Shown piece after piece: positions 49,826 to 58,101 of a DNA stretch of 64,000 bases. Made by a program: the position numbers and the translations under genes. The stretch comes from Burkholderia sp. S171 (GTDB lineage Bacteria > Pseudomonadota > Gammaproteobacteria > Burkholderiales > Burkholderiaceae). The notes under the pieces are model-generated. The model saw only the letters and a list, made by a program, of their open reading frames with translations, ran no database searches and was not told where the DNA came from. The DNA is taken from the NCBI RefSeq assembly GCF_009766085.1, contig NZ_LMUF01000030.1:247525-311524 (forward strand), in the 5' to 3' direction. How positions within the stretch are numbered: position 1 is the first letter of the stretch; the number at the start of each line of letters is the position of its first letter.

Positions 49826-49852
49826 GCTTCTCGTGCTTCTCGTGCTTCTCAT
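49826..49852. repeat. three-unit 9-bp repeat between hisQ and hisM
   Basis: GCTTCTCGT occurs twice perfectly and a third time as GCTTCTCAT, in tandem, at 49826-49852. The stretch is not coding. It is the second short tandem repeat in the gaps of this operon. Confidence 0.88.
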
Positions 49853-49860
49853 GGCCATGG

Positions 49861-50550
49861 CTACAGGTCGGCCTTGCGCACGCCCGACGAGTAGCGCCGT
49901 TCAAGCCACATCAGCACGAGATTCGATATCGTCGTGATCACGAGATAAACCGCGCCCGCGAGCAGCGTGAAAAAGAAGAACCGCAACGTGCCCTTGCCGG
50001 CGTCCTGAGCGGCCTTGACCACGTCGGCCAGACCGATAATCGATACCAGCGCGGTCGCTTTCACCATCACCTGCCAGTTGTTGCCAATGCCCGGCAGCGC
50101 GAAACGCATCATCTGCGGGAACATGATTCGCGAGAAGGTTTGCCACGGCGTCATGCCATAAGCCGCGCCCGCTTCAAGCTGGCCGCGCGGCACCGAGAGA
50201 AATGCGCCGCGGAAAGTCTCGGTGAAATACGCGCCGTAGATGAACCCAAGCACGATGACACCGGCCACGAAAGGATCGATATCGATCTGATCCCAGCCTA
50301 GGAAGTCGGTGAGTTGATTCAGCCAGATCTGGATGCTGTAGAACAGGAGCAGCATCAGCACGAGGTCGGGAACGCCGCGCACGAGCGTGGTGTAGATCGT
50401 GCCGACACCCGATGAAATGCGGTTCCTCGATAGTTTCGCCGCGGCCCCGAGGAGTCCGATCACGAATGCGAACACGAGCGACAAGACCGCCAGCTTGACG
50501 GTTTGCCATGTGCCCGAGAGGATAAGCGGCCCGTAGCCTTGCAGAAACAT
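49861..50550 (-). CDS. hisQ: polar amino-acid ABC transporter permease
   Basis: The 229-residue permease is of the HisQ class, with about five membrane segments and the EAA-type loop GQLEAGAAYGMTPWQTFSRI. Length matches HisQ (228 residues). It is first in the run. The gene for a periplasmic binding protein, usually directly upstream in such operons, is absent from the 765 bases before the next gene. Confidence 0.87.
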   Translation of the reverse strand: MFLQGYGPLILSGTWQTVKLAVLSLVFAFVIGLLGAAAKLSRNRISSGVGTIYTTLVRGVPDLVLMLLLFYSIQIWLNQLTDFLGWDQIDIDPFVAGVIVLGFIYGAYFTETFRGAFLSVPRGQLEAGAAYGMTPWQTFSRIMFPQMMRFALPGIGNNWQVMVKATALVSIIGLADVVKAAQDAGKGTLRFFFFTLLAGAVYLVITTISNLVLMWLERRYSSGVRKADL

Positions 50551-51315
50551 GGTGATTCCTTGATGACGTGCGCGTGTGCCGTGGCCTTCGCTGTTTTCAC
50601 TGTGGCCAGGTTAGCCGCGTTTTTTTGCCTGAATTCGCATAACCGCTCATAGCCGCTGTCTGGCGGACTGCTTTGGGTGTTCGGTGAACCTGCGCCTCTC
50701 GCCTTGCCTGGTTCCTGGTTCCTGATTTATCCGGTTGCTCTGGTTATCCGCACCCGCCGTCAGTAGCCGCGCTGCCGGGTTGCTTTTAACTGCCTCTATC
50801 CTGTTTTTGTTGCTGTTCCAGTTCGTCGACAAACCGCTGGTCGCTGACGGCTGCCGCCGCTTCGCCCGCACCCAGATGCACGGCTGCCGACTGACGGTCT
50901 TCGGCGGTGCTTATTCTAGGTGTCCAAAATTGGTGCGTTTATCGACAAAGACCTTTCACCCGAAAAAACGCTGTCTCGGCTGGAGCCCGCGACTGGAGCC
51001 CGCAACTGAAGCCCGCGACTTAAGTCCGCGGGCGCATCATGCGGCTTTCCCGGTGCGGCTTGTCTGGCGGGGCGTCGACATCTCCGGCCCGTTGACCCTT
51101 GAAAAGGCCGGTATTCTACCCGAAGCCGACCGGTGCGCCTGCGGTCCGGCTTAGGCTCCCGTTACCCTGATGCTACGGGCAAAGTCCGCCGGCCAAGCCC
51201 GTGCGCTGTCGCGATTGCATGCATTTTCAGGACGGTGTGGTGCCTGCGCGGGCGATTGTTTAGCGCGGTGCGTGCCCTTACATTCTCTCCATCGCAATAT
51301 CACCGGGAGTTCGAT
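50551..51315. other. gene-free region between hisQ and the pirin gene
   Basis: These 765 bases should hold divergent promoters for hisQ and the pirin gene. A 13-bp tandem repeat lies at 50981-51032. No gene with a recognised product or good ribosome site is present. Confidence 0.5.
50981..51032. repeat. four-unit 13-bp tandem repeat
   Basis: Units TGGAGCCCGCGAC, TGGAGCCCGCAAC, TGAAGCCCGCGAC and TTAAGTCCGCGGG follow each other without gaps; the first two differ by one base and the last is the most diverged. The unit is not a multiple of three, so it is not coding repeat DNA. Confidence 0.85.
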
Positions 51316-52014
51316 ATGTTTGAAATTCGACGCGCCAATGAACGCGGCCACGCTAACCACGGCTGGCTCGATTCGTATCACAGCTTTTCTTTCGCCGGCT
51401 ACGACGACCCGAAGCACGTGCATTTCGGCGCGCTGCGGGTTATCAACGAGGATCGTGTGGCGGGTGGCCAGGGTTTCGGGACGCACGGCCATCGCGACAT
51501 GGAAATTATCAGTTACGTGCTTGAGGGCGGACTGTCGCACAAGGACAGCATGGGCAATGGGTCGACCATCCATCCCGGCGATGTCCAGCGCATGAGCGCC
51601 GGCACGGGCGTGCGTCATAGCGAGTTCAATGGCTCCGCGACTGAAACCGCGCATTTCCTGCAGATCTGGATCATCCCGGACGCAGCGGGCAATGCGCCGG
51701 GCTACGAGGAAAAGCATTTCGACGACGCTGAAAAGCGTGGCCGGTTGCAGGTCATCGCGTCGCCGCAGGGACGGGATGGCGCGGTGAAGCTGGGTGCCGA
51801 TGCCGAAGTCTACGCAGGTCTTTTCGACGGCGATGAACGCGCGGAATTCGACGTGCCGGCTGGCCGCCGCGTGTATGTCCATGTGGCGCGGGGCGCGATT
51901 TCGGTGAACGGTGAAGCGCTGGTCGCCGGCGATGCCGCCAAGCTGGAAGGAGTCTCGAAGGTCACGCTGGATCAAGGCGCCGGTGCTGAAGTGATCCTGT
52001 TCGACCTGGCTTGA
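51316..52014 (+). CDS. pirin family protein (bicupin)
   Basis: The 232-residue protein is a bacterial pirin of the YhaK/quercetinase group. The metal-binding cupin motif begins in FGTHGHRDMEIISYVLEG (His-x-His and the glutamate), and GTGVRHSEFN carries the final His. The N terminus (MFEIRRANERGHANHGWL) is usual. Function of most members is unknown; some oxidise quercetin. GGGAG precedes the ATG at 51316 at a good distance. Two terminators follow. Confidence 0.88.
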   Translation: MFEIRRANERGHANHGWLDSYHSFSFAGYDDPKHVHFGALRVINEDRVAGGQGFGTHGHRDMEIISYVLEGGLSHKDSMGNGSTIHPGDVQRMSAGTGVRHSEFNGSATETAHFLQIWIIPDAAGNAPGYEEKHFDDAEKRGRLQVIASPQGRDGAVKLGADAEVYAGLFDGDERAEFDVPAGRRVYVHVARGAISVNGEALVAGDAAKLEGVSKVTLDQGAGAEVILFDLA

Positions 52015-52075
52015 GCTGAAGTAAGCGTTATCGGCCGGTTTTTCCAGGCATCGGCCGGGAGGTCGGGAAAACGTT

Positions 52076-52107
52076 AAAAGGCCGCGGAAGCCATTCCGCG
52101 GCCTTTT
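52076..52107 (+). terminator. terminator after the pirin gene
   Basis: A 14-bp perfect stem (52076-52089 with 52094-52107) closes on GCCA, with an A run before and a T run at its end. Confidence 0.9.
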
Positions 52108-52245
52108 GTGTTGTTAGCGCGCGTCGGATTTTCGGATGCGCCTGAACGGCGCCGCTGCGTGTCCGCTGGATCATCACGGAACAGGATTGTGTCGGCCGTC
52201 GTTTCAACGCCAAACGCCAAACGCAATGTTGCATTGCGCTAACGC

Positions 52246-52280
52246 AAAAAAAGCCGTTCCAACGTTGATTAGAACGGCTT
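52246..52280 (-). terminator. terminator of the Spy/CpxP-like gene
   Basis: Read leftward, AAGCCGTTC and GAACGGCTT form a 9-bp stem around a 12-base loop, followed by a long T run. Confidence 0.85.
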
Positions 52281-52331
52281 GGCCGTCACCCTGCGATTAA
52301 ACCGGCGGCCCGCGCCGCTTCAATCACCCGC

Positions 52332-52913
52332 TCAAGGATTTGCGGCCGATGCACCTGCAGGCGCACCCGGCATGCCGCGATGCTGACCCCAGCGCTCACC
52401 CATCTTTTCCCGGCGCGCTTCCATTTTTGCGAAGCGCTGCTTGAGTGCCGTACTGACCGTGGTCTTCTGCTGGTCGTTCAGCGTGTTATAGAAGTTCAGC
52501 CACGCGGCGCTCGTCTGGTCGCGCAACTGGGAATTCTGCTGCTCGATCTTCTGGTGCGCCGCGTACATGGCGTTCAGATCGAGAATGGGCTGCTGTTTCA
52601 TTGATTCCATTTGCGCGTGCATTTGCTTGTGGCTTTCACGCACGGCCTCATGGTTCTGCTTCATGGTGCCAAGCGCGGCCTGCCACGCTTTTTCCTGGTC
52701 TGCGTTCAGATTGAGCTGGCTGTGCAACTTGTCCATCTCTTTCTTCATCCGCATTTCCCCATGATGCCCGCCCGGGCCTCCAGGCCCGCCCATCATGCCC
52801 GGACCGCCGGGCGGCGGCGCGTCGGGCGCGGCGGCGCTGGCGGCGTTGACCGCGCCGATCGACAGGGCGAGCGCGGCGGCGGTGATGGCGAGGAATCGGG
52901 ACTGCTTAAACAT
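52332..52913 (-). CDS. Spy/CpxP-like periplasmic protein
   Basis: The 193-residue protein has a signal peptide (to about residue 28) and a Gly/Pro/Met-rich stretch (about 30-52), then a helical region rich in Gln, Lys and Met. LNLNADQEKAWQAAL and FYNTLNDQQKTTVSTAL are two LTxxQ-type motifs of the Spy/CpxP family. Such proteins are stress-related periplasmic chaperones or sensors. It is divergent from the two-component genes, with 219 bases between, which suggests that pair may control it. Confidence 0.82.
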   Translation of the reverse strand: MFKQSRFLAITAAALALSIGAVNAASAAAPDAPPPGGPGMMGGPGGPGGHHGEMRMKKEMDKLHSQLNLNADQEKAWQAALGTMKQNHEAVRESHKQMHAQMESMKQQPILDLNAMYAAHQKIEQQNSQLRDQTSAAWLNFYNTLNDQQKTTVSTALKQRFAKMEARREKMGERWGQHRGMPGAPAGASAANP

Positions 52914-53132
52914 GGTCTACTCCTTTTTGATTTCCAGAGCCGATCTGGCTGCGCCGTTTCGGTGGTCGCGCCTTCGGTAAGACACAGCGTAGACAGTCGC
53001 CGCGACGCGCGTGTTACGAGCGGGGGCGCCGTTATTACGCCGGTTTACTTTCGCCTTTCGTGGTAACACCCAGTAAACGTTTCCGCTGTGATTGCAATGT
53101 GGAGGCCCCGCGCAGGCGTTAAACTGCGTCGC

Positions 53133-53855
53133 ATGGCTACTCAAATACTTGTCGTCGACGACGACGCTGAACTGCGCGATCTCCTGCGCGACTACCTGGT
53201 CCGGCAGGGCATCGAGGTATCGGTGCTGCATGACGCGGGCACACTCGAACGGCGCCTCGAACGCGAGCGCCCGGACCTGATCGTGCTCGACCTGATGATG
53301 CCGGGTGTGGACGGACTGACCGCGTTGCGCAAGTTACGCGCTTCGGGCGACGACATCCCGGTGATCATGCTGACGGCGCGCGCGGATGACGTGGATCGCA
53401 TTGTTGGATTGGAACTCGGCGCTGACGACTATCTCGGCAAGCCGTTCAATCCGCGCGAGTTGCTGGCGCGCGTGCAGGCGGTGTTGCGCCGGCGCCGTAC
53501 GATTCCGTCGGCGGCGCCCGAGCAGCGCGAACCGTTCTCATTCGGGCGTTTCCGGCTCGACTTCCAGTCGCGCACGCTTCATCAGGACGAGACGCCGCTC
53601 ACGCTGTCGGGCAGCGAGTTCGCATTGCTGAAGATTTTCGTCAATCACCCCATGCGCACGCTGACGCGCGAGCGCCTGCTCGAACTGCTGCACGGTCCGG
53701 AATACGACGGCACCGACCGCGGTATCGACGTGCAGGTGTGGCGTCTGCGCCGGATCCTCGAAACCGATCCGTCTACGCCGCGTTTTATCCAGACGGTGCG
53801 CGGACGTGGTTATGTGTTCGTGCCGGACGGCGAGCAAAATGCGTCGGCCCATTGA
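53133..53855 (+). CDS. OmpR-family response regulator
   Basis: The 240-residue regulator has an N-terminal receiver (about 5-118) and a C-terminal winged-helix DNA-binding domain (about 140-232). The phospho-acceptor is D53 in LIVLDLMMPG, with acidic residues DDD near 9-11 and lysine in LGKPF. The helix region with RGIDVQVWRLRRILE and VRGRGYVF is OmpR-like. It is closest in pattern to OmpR/RisA. The ATG at 53133 begins a normal receiver; a longer start is unneeded. Its 3' end overlaps the sensor kinase gene by 17 bases. Confidence 0.92.
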   Translation: MATQILVVDDDAELRDLLRDYLVRQGIEVSVLHDAGTLERRLERERPDLIVLDLMMPGVDGLTALRKLRASGDDIPVIMLTARADDVDRIVGLELGADDYLGKPFNPRELLARVQAVLRRRRTIPSAAPEQREPFSFGRFRLDFQSRTLHQDETPLTLSGSEFALLKIFVNHPMRTLTRERLLELLHGPEYDGTDRGIDVQVWRLRRILETDPSTPRFIQTVRGRGYVFVPDGEQNASAH

Positions 53856-55191
53856 TTCACTGTTCGGCCGGCTGGTTGTCCTGGTCATCGGCGTGCTCGT
53901 TTTGTCGCACGTCGCCTGGTTCACCGTCATCCGGCTCGAGCGGGATCAGACCCAAACGCGCTACGCGGTAGAAGAAGCCGCGTTCCTGGTCGACGCCGTC
54001 CGCCAGCACATCACGAATTCGCCAGATCAGCCGCTGCCGTCGAGCGTGCGCGTAGTCGAAGCCAACAGTCCTGACGTTCCCAAACCCTTCACCGACGCTG
54101 ACACCAGCCGCGTGCCGCCGCAGTTTGGGCGATTTATCGAAGACTTGCGGGATCGTCTGCCGGACGGCACCGACGTTCGCATCGGTGAGCCGGGCGGCCC
54201 GCCGCGCCTGTGGGTGCGAGGCGCGAAGGATGCCAACTGGATTGTCGTGCCCGTGCAGCCCTTGCGTCCGCCGCGTTCGCGCGACCGGATGCTGCTTTGG
54301 CTCGCGATTATTTTCTCTACCGCTGTGATGGCTGCGCTCTTTGCTGCGTGGCAATTGCAGACGCCGTTGCGTTCGCTGGCCCAGGCTGTCGGACGTTTCG
54401 GCCGGGGTGAACCCACTCCGCCGGTACCGGAACGCGGTCCGCGCGAGTTGCGGCAGTTGACCCACGGGTTCAACCAGATGGTGCGCGAAGTGGAGCAGAC
54501 GGAAAGCGATCGCGCGGTCATGCTCGCGGGGGTCGCCCATGATCTGAAGACGCCGCTTGCGCGTTTGCGCCTGCGCGCTGAAATGATGGATGAAGCGAAA
54601 GTGCGGGATGGCGTGGTGCGCGACGTGGAATCCATGGCGCATATCGTCGACCAGTTTCTCGTGTTCGCGCACGACGGCGCCGATCGCAGCGAGCCAGCCG
54701 AAGTTGATCAGCAGTGCGAGCGCATTGCGCGCAGTTATCGCGCGGTCACGGTGGGAGCGCCGTCTGTTCAGACCCGGCTCACGGCGGGGCGGGACTTCGC
54801 GTTGCCCGCGGCAACGCTCGACCGCTTGTTGTCCAACCTGCTCGATAACGCTCACGCGTACGGCGCACCGCCTATGGTGATCGAAACGTTGCGCGGGACA
54901 CATGGCTGGATTTTGCGTGTCATGGACAGCGGCAGTGGGATCGCGGCACATGATCTGGTGAAGGCGAGCCGGCCGTTCGTCAGGCTCGATCCGGCGCGCG
55001 GCGGCAGTGGCCACAGCGGGTTGGGACTTGCGATTGTTGAGCGGCTCGTGCGGCGGGCGGGTGGTGAATGCGAAATTGGCAATCGTCCTGAAGGCGGCCT
55101 GCAGGTCGTGATGACCTTTCCTTTTGATGTCGTGGCACGCTCGGCCGAGATGTTGCACGGCGACGTGATGCACGAAGCGCGCGTGATGTGA
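53839..55191 (+). CDS. EnvZ-like sensor histidine kinase
   Basis: The 450-residue protein has two membrane segments (about 10-30 and 152-172) flanking a periplasmic domain, a HAMP region (about 175-225), a dimerisation domain with H234 in GVAHDLKTPLARLRLR, and a HATPase domain (N box LLSNLLDNAHAYG, then SGLGLAIVERLV). It senses an unknown signal and phosphorylates the regulator encoded before it. The pair resembles OmpR/EnvZ and RisAS. The ATG at 53839 overlaps the regulator gene. Confidence 0.92.
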   Translation: MRRPIDSLFGRLVVLVIGVLVLSHVAWFTVIRLERDQTQTRYAVEEAAFLVDAVRQHITNSPDQPLPSSVRVVEANSPDVPKPFTDADTSRVPPQFGRFIEDLRDRLPDGTDVRIGEPGGPPRLWVRGAKDANWIVVPVQPLRPPRSRDRMLLWLAIIFSTAVMAALFAAWQLQTPLRSLAQAVGRFGRGEPTPPVPERGPRELRQLTHGFNQMVREVEQTESDRAVMLAGVAHDLKTPLARLRLRAEMMDEAKVRDGVVRDVESMAHIVDQFLVFAHDGADRSEPAEVDQQCERIARSYRAVTVGAPSVQTRLTAGRDFALPAATLDRLLSNLLDNAHAYGAPPMVIETLRGTHGWILRVMDSGSGIAAHDLVKASRPFVRLDPARGGSGHSGLGLAIVERLVRRAGGECEIGNRPEGGLQVVMTFPFDVVARSAEMLHGDVMHEARVM

Positions 55192-55314
55192 TTGTGTGAT
55201 TGGCCATCCCGGGGCTAGATGTCCTCGGGCGAAGCGGTTTGAGGAGGCGGCCAAAACGCGGCCGCCAGAACCTCGCAGCGCCAGCGAACCCCAGCCTGGC
55301 GCCAGGCAATGTCT

Positions 55315-55578
55315 CTAGTCGAACAACGTATTGAGTGCGGAAGCCGCTTCGCTGTCGACGGTGTTGTACGTCACGGTCGCGGCCTCGAAAATATAGTGCG
55401 TGGTGTATTTGCCGAACCGCGCCAGGATTTCCTCCTGGATCACTTCAGGCGCGACATCGAGACGCAAATACCAGGCAGTCGAAGAGAGCCTCGTCTGGAA
55501 CGCACCATACTCGGCCAGCAAGTGATCGAATGCTTCAGCGTCCTGATCGCGGCAAACAATGACCAGATTTCCCTTCAT
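55315..55578 (-). CDS. small Cas2/SinR-like protein
   Basis: The 87-residue protein starts with a strand-like MKGNLVIVCRD, followed by a helix and the LSSTAWYLRLDVAPEVIQEE stretch, then strands. The overall size and the strand-helix-strand order with a Ser-x-x-Trp step resemble small Cas2-like or SinR-type ferredoxin-fold proteins. No catalytic aspartate arrangement can be confirmed. AGGAGGGG lies at a good distance before the ATG at 55578. No other cas genes or repeats are near. The link to Cas2 is an inference from pattern only. Confidence 0.6.
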   Translation of the reverse strand: MKGNLVIVCRDQDAEAFDHLLAEYGAFQTRLSSTAWYLRLDVAPEVIQEEILARFGKYTTHYIFEAATVTYNTVDSEAASALNTLFD

Positions 55579-55715
55579 GCACCCCTCCTGATAACGGCAG
55601 ATATCGAACTCGAAGGTCGATAATACCTGCTGTCGTGCCGCTGCCGCACCACTCCTTTCGGCCAACGTCTCGCCAAATTGCCGTTTCAGCTGCCGTTTTA
55701 ACTTTGAACTTCGTG

Positions 55716-57392
55716 TCAGGCCGTTTCAGGATGCCGCGGCATGGGGGGCCGGGTATCGGCCGGGCGCACTTCACTGCGGTCACGCCCGCCCGATTTCGCC
55801 GCATATAATGCCAGGTCCGCGCGCTTGAGCAGGTTTTCAGCGGTATCGCCGTCGCTCAGTTCCGTGATGCCAATGCTCACACTCAACATGGTGTCGTCAG
55901 GAAGATAGGCGCAATGCTCCTGATTGAAGCGCTTGCGCAGGCGTTCGAGAACCGTGTGGGCATCGGCGAGCGCCGTATGCGGCAACAGCAAGCCAAATTC
56001 CTCACCGCCCAACCGCCCGACACCGTCGCTTGCGCGCAGTTGCTCCTCGCACATCCGCACGAAATGTTCGAGCGCGCGGTCGCCGGTTGCGTGGCCGAAG
56101 CGGTCGTTCACCTGCTTGAAGTGATCAAGATCAGCGATTGCCACTGACAGCGGCACGCCACTCGAGCGGGCCAGATCGACTTCGCGACGCAAGGTATCGA
56201 GGAAATAACGTCGTGACAGCGCTCCGGTCAACGCGTCGTGCCGGGCTTCGGCGGACAACAGCGTATTGGCCGACTGCAACTGGTTGGCCAGATGGCGCGT
56301 GGCCCGGTGCAAGCGCCGTTCGCGCAGGTACGACACGGTGATCACAATGGCCAGCAGGCTCACGCCGAGCGCCGTCAGGAAGACCAGCAGCCGGTCGCGG
56401 CGTTGATTGCTCACAATTTCCGCCCAGTTCGGCAGCGGATGGACAATATGCGCGGCAAGCCCGGAGTTCAGACCGGTGCGTTCGTCGTAGAGAGAGGGTG
56501 CGCTGCTGTCGCCGGAGGAGAAAAACGACTGCGCGAGCGAAGGCGGCAGCCAAGGGGCGTCCGCCCGCACGCGTTCTCCGATGTTGGTCAGCTGCAGCGT
56601 ACGGAAATCGACCCGCCGATACGCATCCAGCCGCTCCGACCGGGACATCCGCAGCACGGGCGAATCCGGCAGCACGCGGTTTTCGAGCTGGCTTTCGTGA
56701 GCCATGACGATCACGCCGTTGCTGTCGGTGACGAATGTGCCCGCGCGTGCAACCCAGTGGCGCAGGCGGTCGACGCTCACTTTCGCGATCACCGCGCCCA
56801 CCAGGAAGCCGTCCCGATACACCGGCGTGGCGATGAAAATGCCGGGATCGCCGCTCATCCGGCCGACGCCGTATGTCTCGTTGAACGCGCCGAGCAGCGC
56901 TTTCTGGATATATCCGCGCATGCGCATGTCGGCGCCAACGAAGCTGTTCGAGTCAATCCCATTGCTCGACGCCACGCAAAAACCATCGCTATTGACGACC
57001 CATACGTAGTCGAGGCCCGTGAAGCCGCGGGCGTTGCGCAGGAAGTTGTCGAGTTTGGCGAGTGCCGGCACGGCGAGCCATTTGGCTCGCCGTTCGGGCT
57101 CGGATTGCCCGGTTTCTTCAGCGGAACTGTGGGATTGGGCGAGCGCCAGCTGGATCATGTCCATTTCGGCGATAGTCGCCGGAATCGCCCGGGACATGGC
57201 GAGGTCGCTGGCAATGATCTGCGCGGTGTTGTCGACGATTGACGCGGCCATTTGCTGCTCCACGCGTACCGACGTGGTCAGTTCTTGCTGTACCATTCGG
57301 TCCGACACCATCCCGGCGGCAACCCAGCACACGCATGCAAGCAACGCGATGGCGAGCGTCGCGATGGCGCGGTGAAAGGTTGTCTTGTTCAT
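55716..57392 (-). CDS. membrane diguanylate cyclase with dCACHE-type sensor
   Basis: The 558-residue protein has a membrane segment (about 9-29), a large periplasmic sensor domain of dCACHE type (about 35-330), a second membrane segment (about 334-354) and a GGDEF domain (about 385-545). The active site is GGEEF (462-466), and the product-inhibition I-site RASD (453-456) stands five residues before it, as in feedback-inhibited cyclases. It makes cyclic di-GMP from GTP. The ATG at 57392 follows AGAGGATC. It is a single gene. Confidence 0.92.
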   Translation of the reverse strand: MNKTTFHRAIATLAIALLACVCWVAAGMVSDRMVQQELTTSVRVEQQMAASIVDNTAQIIASDLAMSRAIPATIAEMDMIQLALAQSHSSAEETGQSEPERRAKWLAVPALAKLDNFLRNARGFTGLDYVWVVNSDGFCVASSNGIDSNSFVGADMRMRGYIQKALLGAFNETYGVGRMSGDPGIFIATPVYRDGFLVGAVIAKVSVDRLRHWVARAGTFVTDSNGVIVMAHESQLENRVLPDSPVLRMSRSERLDAYRRVDFRTLQLTNIGERVRADAPWLPPSLAQSFFSSGDSSAPSLYDERTGLNSGLAAHIVHPLPNWAEIVSNQRRDRLLVFLTALGVSLLAIVITVSYLRERRLHRATRHLANQLQSANTLLSAEARHDALTGALSRRYFLDTLRREVDLARSSGVPLSVAIADLDHFKQVNDRFGHATGDRALEHFVRMCEEQLRASDGVGRLGGEEFGLLLPHTALADAHTVLERLRKRFNQEHCAYLPDDTMLSVSIGITELSDGDTAENLLKRADLALYAAKSGGRDRSEVRPADTRPPMPRHPETA

Positions 57393-58101
57393 CGATCCTC
57401 TGGCCTGTCTGACTGTGGCGCGGGATGTGGCACAACCCCGCGCGACGAGCATGTTATGTGTGTTTTACCAGCATGTGAGCATCTTACCGGGCGCAGCCGC
57501 GCGCACATCGGTAGTTCGCCCGATGTGCCGTAGCTTGGCGGCCGAAATCAGCGTCAGCCGCACCTCATGCTTTGTTCGTTCGCCCGGCGAGCGTCCCGCA
57601 GTCCGATTTGCCCAGGTTCGCTCTGATTCACTTACCCGGCCCACGCCGCCACGCCTCGATTGGACGACGTTTTCTCCTGGCCATCAAGTTCTTATCGGCG
57701 CGAGCGCGCGTTTCTGAACCGCGTGTCCACGTCCACCACTAGTTAGCCGTTTAATCGGAGGCTGTGCTGAGGGCGGTGGTTTCGGAAAACACGCAACAGA
57801 CCCGCCGGCTGAGGTTGTGCGTGAAACAAAGGTTGGTGTAGTGTCGTGCGTTTCCGAAATGGTCAAGTTGTATGTCGGCCCGGCGAATCAAGCGTGCGAG
57901 CGGATCCCGCCCGGAAGGCGCGGAACTCTGCTGATTTGATGGAGTGGCGGGAAGGCGAGGCGGCCTGCACGGACGCGGGGCGAGTGGGGAAGAGCGGGTA
58001 TCCGCTTGGGAAACAAGAATACAGGCAATAACACAGGCGCCGGACGTTGCTTCGCGCGACGAAAAGCCTGCTGCAACGAGCCTCAACGAGAAGGGCGTGG
58101 A
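57393..58101. other. intergenic region before the NitT/TauT-type transporter
   Basis: These 709 bases separate the divergent cyclase and transporter genes and should hold both promoters. No gene, strong hairpin or operator could be recognised. Confidence 0.45.

Larger units (their letters stand above)
52015..52331. other. intergenic region holding two terminators
   Basis: This 317-base gap lies between the convergent pirin and Spy/CpxP-like genes. It contains a terminator for each and a short CGCAATGTTGCATTGCG palindrome between them (52222-52238). No gene is seen. Confidence 0.6.

Noticed and set aside
53857..55254. Long open frame antisense to the sensor kinase
   Set aside because: The kinase motifs on the other strand are complete; the antisense reading is Arg/His-rich with no domain.
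55197..55714. CRISPR array near the Cas2-like gene
   Set aside because: No regularly spaced repeats occur on either side of the gene.
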